From Mesoterricola sediminis (GTDB taxonomy: Bacteria; Acidobacteriota; Holophagae; Holophagales; Holophagaceae): a stretch of DNA of 64,000 nt. Within the stretch, counting starts at the first letter, position 1; the number at the start of each line of letters is the position of its first letter. The DNA lies in assembly GCF_030295425.1 (NCBI RefSeq), contig NZ_AP027081.1, positions 2,835,001 to 2,899,000 of the forward strand, written 5' to 3'. The position numbers were made by a program, and so were the translations under genes. The notes under the pieces are model-generated. The model did not search any database, had not been told where the DNA came from, and was given only the letters and a program-made list of their open reading frames with translations. Below are positions 60,542 through 64,000 of this stretch, in pieces.

Positions 60542-61009
60542 ATGAACCTCATCCGCCGCGATGCCCGCACCGTCCCCACCGCCGTCGCCCCTGCGCTGGA
60601 ACCCTTTGGCCTCATGCGCAACTTCCTGCGGTGGGATCCCTTCCGCGACCTGGACTTCAACATGGACCTCCAGACCGCCTTCACCCCCTCCTTCGACATC
60701 AAGGAGACCCCCGACGCCTACGTCTTCGAGGCCGACATGCCCGGGATCAAGCGCGAGGACCTGGAGATCAACCTCACCGGCAACCGCCTCACCCTCACCG
60801 GGAAGCGCGACGCGCAGGCCAGGACCGAAGGGGAGCACACCTTCATGCTCGAACGGTCCTTCGGGTCCTTCTCCCGCACCTTCAACCTGCCCGAGGGCGT
60901 GGACGCCGGCAATGTGCGGGCCGACCTGAAGGACGGCGTCCTCACCCTGGTGCTCTCCAAGGTGCCCGAGGTCAAGCCCCGCAAGATCGAGATCAGCCTC
61001 GGTCGATGA
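60542..61009 (+). CDS. Small heat-shock protein, Hsp20/alpha-crystallin family
   Basis: A 155-residue holdase chaperone. The N-terminal arm ends ...MRNFLRWDPFRDL, and the alpha-crystallin domain (about residues 55-145) has FDIKETPDAYVFEADMPGI, NRLTLTGKR and the closing GVLTLVLSK motif. A KPRKIEI tail lacks the classic IXI form but is close. It has its own promoter. The last 17 bases overlap the ispF 3' end on the opposite strand. Confidence 0.95.
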   Translation: MNLIRRDARTVPTAVAPALEPFGLMRNFLRWDPFRDLDFNMDLQTAFTPSFDIKETPDAYVFEADMPGIKREDLEINLTGNRLTLTGKRDAQARTEGEHTFMLERSFGSFSRTFNLPEGVDAGNVRADLKDGVLTLVLSKVPEVKPRKIEISLGR

Positions 61010-61475
61010 GCACCACGGCCTGGGCGGCCAGGCCCTCGCCCCGCCCCGTGAAGCCCAGCTTCTCCGTGGTGGTGGCCTTCACATTCAGATCCTCGGGCGC
61101 CAGCCCGAGGATCGGCGCGATCCGCCGGCGCATGGCCTCCCGATGGGGGGCCAGCTTCGGCCGTTCGCCGATCAGGCACACGTCCGCGTTCACGACCCGC
61201 CAGCCCCGCTGCCCCAGGTCCGCCATCACCCGCTCCAGGAGGCGGGCGGAATCGGCGCCCTTGTAGGCGGGATCCGTGTCCGGGAAGTGCTGGCCGATGT
61301 CCCCCAGGCCCGCGGCGCCCAGCAGGGCGTCCATGAGGGCGTGGAGCATGACGTCCGCGTCGCTGTGGCCCGCCAGGCCCCGGTCGTGGGGCACGGCGCA
61401 GCCCATGAGCACCAGGGGCCGGCCCTCGGCCGGATCCGCGAAGCGGTGGACGTCGAAGCCCTGGCCGATCCTCAT
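60993..61475 (-). CDS. ispF: 2-C-methyl-D-erythritol 2,4-cyclodiphosphate synthase
   Basis: A 160-residue trimeric zinc enzyme of the MEP pathway. Zinc ligands and core motifs are present: GFDVHRF at the start (Asp and His), GHSDADVMLHALMDALLGAAGLGDIGQHFPDTDP, and the ending TTTEKLGFTGRGEGLAAQAVVL. The start ATG at 61475 overlaps the stop of the FHA-GAF kinase (ATGA), so the two are co-translated. Confidence 0.96.
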   Translation of the reverse strand: MRIGQGFDVHRFADPAEGRPLVLMGCAVPHDRGLAGHSDADVMLHALMDALLGAAGLGDIGQHFPDTDPAYKGADSARLLERVMADLGQRGWRVVNADVCLIGERPKLAPHREAMRRRIAPILGLAPEDLNVKATTTEKLGFTGRGEGLAAQAVVLIDRG

Positions 61476-62998
61476 GACGGCCCCAGGGCCCGGAATTCGT
61501 CCGTCGAATCCTGGGCGGCACCCGCGGAGCGCACCGAGGCGGCGCTGTCGGGGATGACGAGGGTGACGGCGGTGCCGGAGCCCTCCTCGCTCGCCACCTC
61601 CACGGTGCCGGCGTGCTCCTCCACGATCTTCTTGACCGTCGCCATGCCGAGGCCGGTGCCCTTGCGCTTGCCGTGGCTGAAGAAGGGCTCGAAGATCCGC
61701 CGGAGCACCTTGCGGGGGATGCCCTTGCCGTTGTCGGCCACGCCGAGCTGGATGCCGCCCTCCAGGCGGTGCCAGGAGACGACGATCTCGCCGCCCTCCG
61801 CCCCCTCCAGGGCGTCCAGGGAGTTGGCGACCAGGTTCTCGACGACCCGCGCGAAGCGGTGGCGGTCCAGGTGGGCGGCGCAGGATCCGCCCTGGCACAC
61901 GAGCCTCGCCCCCGCGTCCCGGACCCGGGCCTGGAGGGGCTCCAGGAGGCCGGCCAGGTAGGGCGCGAGGTCCACCCGCTCCCGGCGCGGCTCGCGGACC
62001 TTGGCGTAGTCGACGATGTCGGCGCTGAGGCCCTGGAGCCGGTCCACGGCCGCCAGGATCTCGGCGACGTGGTGCTTCCCGTCGGGTTCCTTGAGGGTCA
62101 GCTCCAGCATCTGGGCGTGGCCGGCCACCAGGAACAGGGCGTTCTTCAGGTCGTGGACGATGGAGGAGGCCACCTGCCCCACGGTGGCCAGCACCTGGTT
62201 GCGCAGGCTCTCCTCGGCCAGGCGCGTGCGCTCGATGGCGATGGCGCAAAGGGCGACGATGGCCTCGAAGGTGGGCCGGTCCACGGGCTCCGTGGCGATG
62301 CGGCGGCTGTCCAGGTAGACCACGCCGATGCGCTCGCCCTGCACCTGGAGGGGGAGGCAGAGGATGGTCTTGAGCTGCAGGTTGATCACCGACTTCGCGG
62401 CCATCAGGGACTCGTCGGCGGCCACGTTGCGGATCCAGACCGCCTCGCCCTGCTCGAAGACCTTGTGGACGCTGCTCATGGAGAGGTGGATGTCCTTCTC
62501 CATGTTCACGCCCAGGTTGCGCTGGACCTTGACCACCAGCTCCCCGCCCTCGGGCAGCATGATGAACCCCCGGTCGGTCCCGGAAATGCCCAGGAGGCGG
62601 TCCAGGGCCTGCTCCAGCAGGTCGTCCAGCTCCACCTCGCCCGTGAGCAGGCCCGCGGTGCGGAGGATGGCCTGGAGGTTCACCTCCGAGGCGAAGGCGG
62701 ATTCGCTGCGGAGGGTGAGGTAGTAGGCGCCGTCGGCCACCCGGAGGGTGCAGCCGGGCTCCCAGGGCATGCGGGAGACGCGCTCGTCCCGGAAGTAGGT
62801 GCCGTGGGAGGAGTTGAGATCCTCCACCCACCACTGGTCCTCCTCCCGGAAGATGCGCACGTGGTTCCGGCTGACCATGCTGTCGGAGAGGATCACGTCG
62901 CACTGGCTGTGCCGGCCCAGGACCATGGAGGGAAGCGCCGGGACGGCCCGCTCGAAGCCGTGCCGGTCCTTGATGGCGATGGAAGTCCGCTCTGGCAC
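61472..62998 (-). CDS. FHA-GAF sensor histidine kinase
   Basis: A 508-residue soluble kinase. An FHA domain (about residues 20-95: VLGRHSQCDVILSD, VSRNHVRI, NSSHGTYF) binds phosphothreonine peptides. A GAF domain (about 115-265) follows, then the H-box SSIVHDLKNALFLVAGH and an ATPase domain with ENLVANSLDAL, VADNGKGIP and GTGLGMATVKKIVEEH. FHA input suggests cross-talk with Ser/Thr kinases such as the one at 15967-19056. The start GTG at 62998 follows a GGGGGG run; no ATG fits. Confidence 0.88.
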   Translation of the reverse strand: MPERTSIAIKDRHGFERAVPALPSMVLGRHSQCDVILSDSMVSRNHVRIFREEDQWWVEDLNSSHGTYFRDERVSRMPWEPGCTLRVADGAYYLTLRSESAFASEVNLQAILRTAGLLTGEVELDDLLEQALDRLLGISGTDRGFIMLPEGGELVVKVQRNLGVNMEKDIHLSMSSVHKVFEQGEAVWIRNVAADESLMAAKSVINLQLKTILCLPLQVQGERIGVVYLDSRRIATEPVDRPTFEAIVALCAIAIERTRLAEESLRNQVLATVGQVASSIVHDLKNALFLVAGHAQMLELTLKEPDGKHHVAEILAAVDRLQGLSADIVDYAKVREPRRERVDLAPYLAGLLEPLQARVRDAGARLVCQGGSCAAHLDRHRFARVVENLVANSLDALEGAEGGEIVVSWHRLEGGIQLGVADNGKGIPRKVLRRIFEPFFSHGKRKGTGLGMATVKKIVEEHAGTVEVASEEGSGTAVTLVIPDSAASVRSAGAAQDSTDEFRALGPS

Positions 62999-63079
62999 CC
63001 TGCCCCCCGTCAGGAAGTATAAGGGATCGCCCCTGGCCGGACTAGACAGGGGCCGGGGGGCGTGGGTCAAACTAGGTGC

Positions 63080-64000
63080 ATGGAATTCGACCGCAATCCG
63101 GACCTGGATCCCGCCGCCCCCGAGGAACCCTTCGAATACAGCCTGAGGCCCCAGCGCCTCCCCGAGTACATCGGGCAGGAGAAGGTGAAGGCCCGCCTCG
63201 AGATCGCCCTTCGCGCCGCCAAGGGGCGCCGCGAGGTCCTGGACCACGTGCTGCTCTTCGGGCCCCCGGGCCTGGGCAAGACGACCCTGGCCCACGTGCT
63301 GGCCAACGAGATGGGCGTGCCCTGCAAGGTGATCCAGGCCCCCGCCCTGGAGAAGAAGGGGGACCTGGCCGCCATCCTCACCAACCTGGAGGACGGGGAG
63401 TTCCTCTTCATCGACGAGATCCACCGGCTCGCCGCCCCCATCGAGGAGATGCTCTACTCGGCCATGGAGGACCGCAAGCTGGACATCCTCATCGGCCAGG
63501 GCCCCTCCGCCCAGACCCTCAAGGTGGACCTGCGACCCTTCACCCTGGTGGGCGCCACGACCCGGGCGGGGCTCATCAGCAAGCCCCTCCACGACCGGTT
63601 CGGCATGGTGCACCGCCTCGACTACTACACCCGGGCGGAACTGGCGGTCATCGCCGCCCGCAGCGCCCAGCTCCTGGGCGTGCACATGGCCCCCGAGGGC
63701 GCCGAGGCCATCGCGCGGCGCAGCCGGGGCACCCCCCGCATCGTGAACCGCCTCCTGCGCCGGTGCCGGGACTACGCCGAGGTGAAGGGGGACGGCACCA
63801 TCACCGCCGAGGCCGCGGACGCCTGCCTGGCCCTCCACGAGGTCGATCACCTGGGCCTGGAGGGCCTGGACCGCGCCTACCTGGAGGCCCTCTGCGTGAA
63901 GTTCCGCGGCGGCCCCGTGGGCGTGCGGACGCTGGCCGCGGCCCTGGGCGAGAGCGACGGCGGGGCCCTGGAGGACCTCGTCGAACCCTACCTCATGCAG
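63080..64000 (+). CDS. ruvB: Holliday junction branch migration helicase RuvB, C-terminus cut by window edge
   Basis: The first 307 residues of the RuvB AAA+ motor. Visible are [26 protein letters not shown], Walker [14 protein letters not shown], Walker [10 protein letters not shown], sensor 1 [18 protein letters not shown] with the arginine finger region, and the sensor 2 motif [12 protein letters not shown]. RuvB drives branch migration with RuvA. It is divergent from the FHA-GAF kinase across 81 bases, which hold a 7-bp hairpin (63029-63035 with 63047-63053). The ribosome site is weak (AGGTG). Confidence 0.97.
   Translation, partial: MEFDRNPDLDPAAPEEPFEYSLRPQRLPEYIGQEKVKARLEIALRAAKGRREVLDHVLLFGPPGLGKTTLAHVLANEMGVPCKVIQAPALEKKGDLAAILTNLEDGEFLFIDEIHRLAAPIEEMLYSAMEDRKLDILIGQGPSAQTLKVDLRPFTLVGATTRAGLISKPLHDRFGMVHRLDYYTRAELAVIAARSAQLLGVHMAPEGAEAIARRSRGTPRIVNRLLRRCRDYAEVKGDGTITAEAADACLALHEVDHLGLEGLDRAYLEALCVKFRGGPVGVRTLAAALGESDGGALEDLVEPYLMQ

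Overview
The window is chromosomal DNA from a GC-rich (roughly 70 percent) Gram-negative bacterium. Outer-membrane proteins (an OmpA type, a FadL type, an Omp85 type), a flagellar cluster, secreted S9 peptidases, and an abundance of sensor kinases and beta-propellers are all consistent with Acidobacteriota of the class Holophagae (Geothrix/Holophaga/Mesoterricola-like). That assignment is an inference from gene content and style, not from a marker-gene comparison.

Layout. 1-6.6 kb: a truncated CDF metal transporter, prolyl oligopeptidase, a MazG-type pyrophosphohydrolase, an HD hydrolase, an OmpA-like protein with a proline-rich linker, and a secreted pair with dockerin-like and cohesin-like features. 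A 28-bp-arm palindrome at 6585-6645 carries the stop codons of both converging genes. 6.6-9.9 kb (minus): an overlapping three-gene unit of a MinD/ParA ATPase, a J-like/RodZ-like HTH protein and a membrane-anchored propeller. 10-19 kb (plus): a PAS-GGDEF cyclase, a nuclease-helicase fusion, a metallophosphatase, a FadL-like porin and a Ser/Thr kinase with a long repeat-rich C-terminus. 19-22.5 kb (minus): a STAS antagonist and an Omp85 protein. 22.6-34.4 kb (plus): the flagellar cluster flgB-flgC-fliE-fliF-fliG-fliH-fliI-fliJ-motE, an interposed seven-repeat KGG protein, then fliK-flgD-flgE. Sigma-54-like promoters precede flgB and fliK.

34.4-48.2 kb is mainly housekeeping: ispG-yidD, a hemerythrin-like repair protein, plsC, the overlapping purF-(unknown)-miaA unit, HAD and GIY-YIG proteins, a TlpA-like protein, a hybrid kinase, a sulfurtransferase, an Rrf2 regulator with a near-consensus promoter, and ttcA. 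At 48.2-49.6 kb lies the only clear accessory island: an IS5-family element inserted exactly at the ttcA stop codon. Its transposase is broken by a 14-bp tandem duplication. Inside it sits a truncated GxxExxY gene framed by inverted copies of a CGCGGAGG-rich repeat.

49.7-64 kb returns to core genes: a DPP-IV-like peptidase, rlmI, a cysteine desulfurase, a HAD phosphatase coupled to cca, a periplasmic adaptor downstream of a large propeller sensor kinase, Hsp20, ispF downstream of an FHA-GAF kinase, and the start of ruvB. Genes are tightly packed, with many ATGA/TGATG overlaps, and GTG and TTG starts are common. I saw no tRNA, rRNA or CRISPR array.
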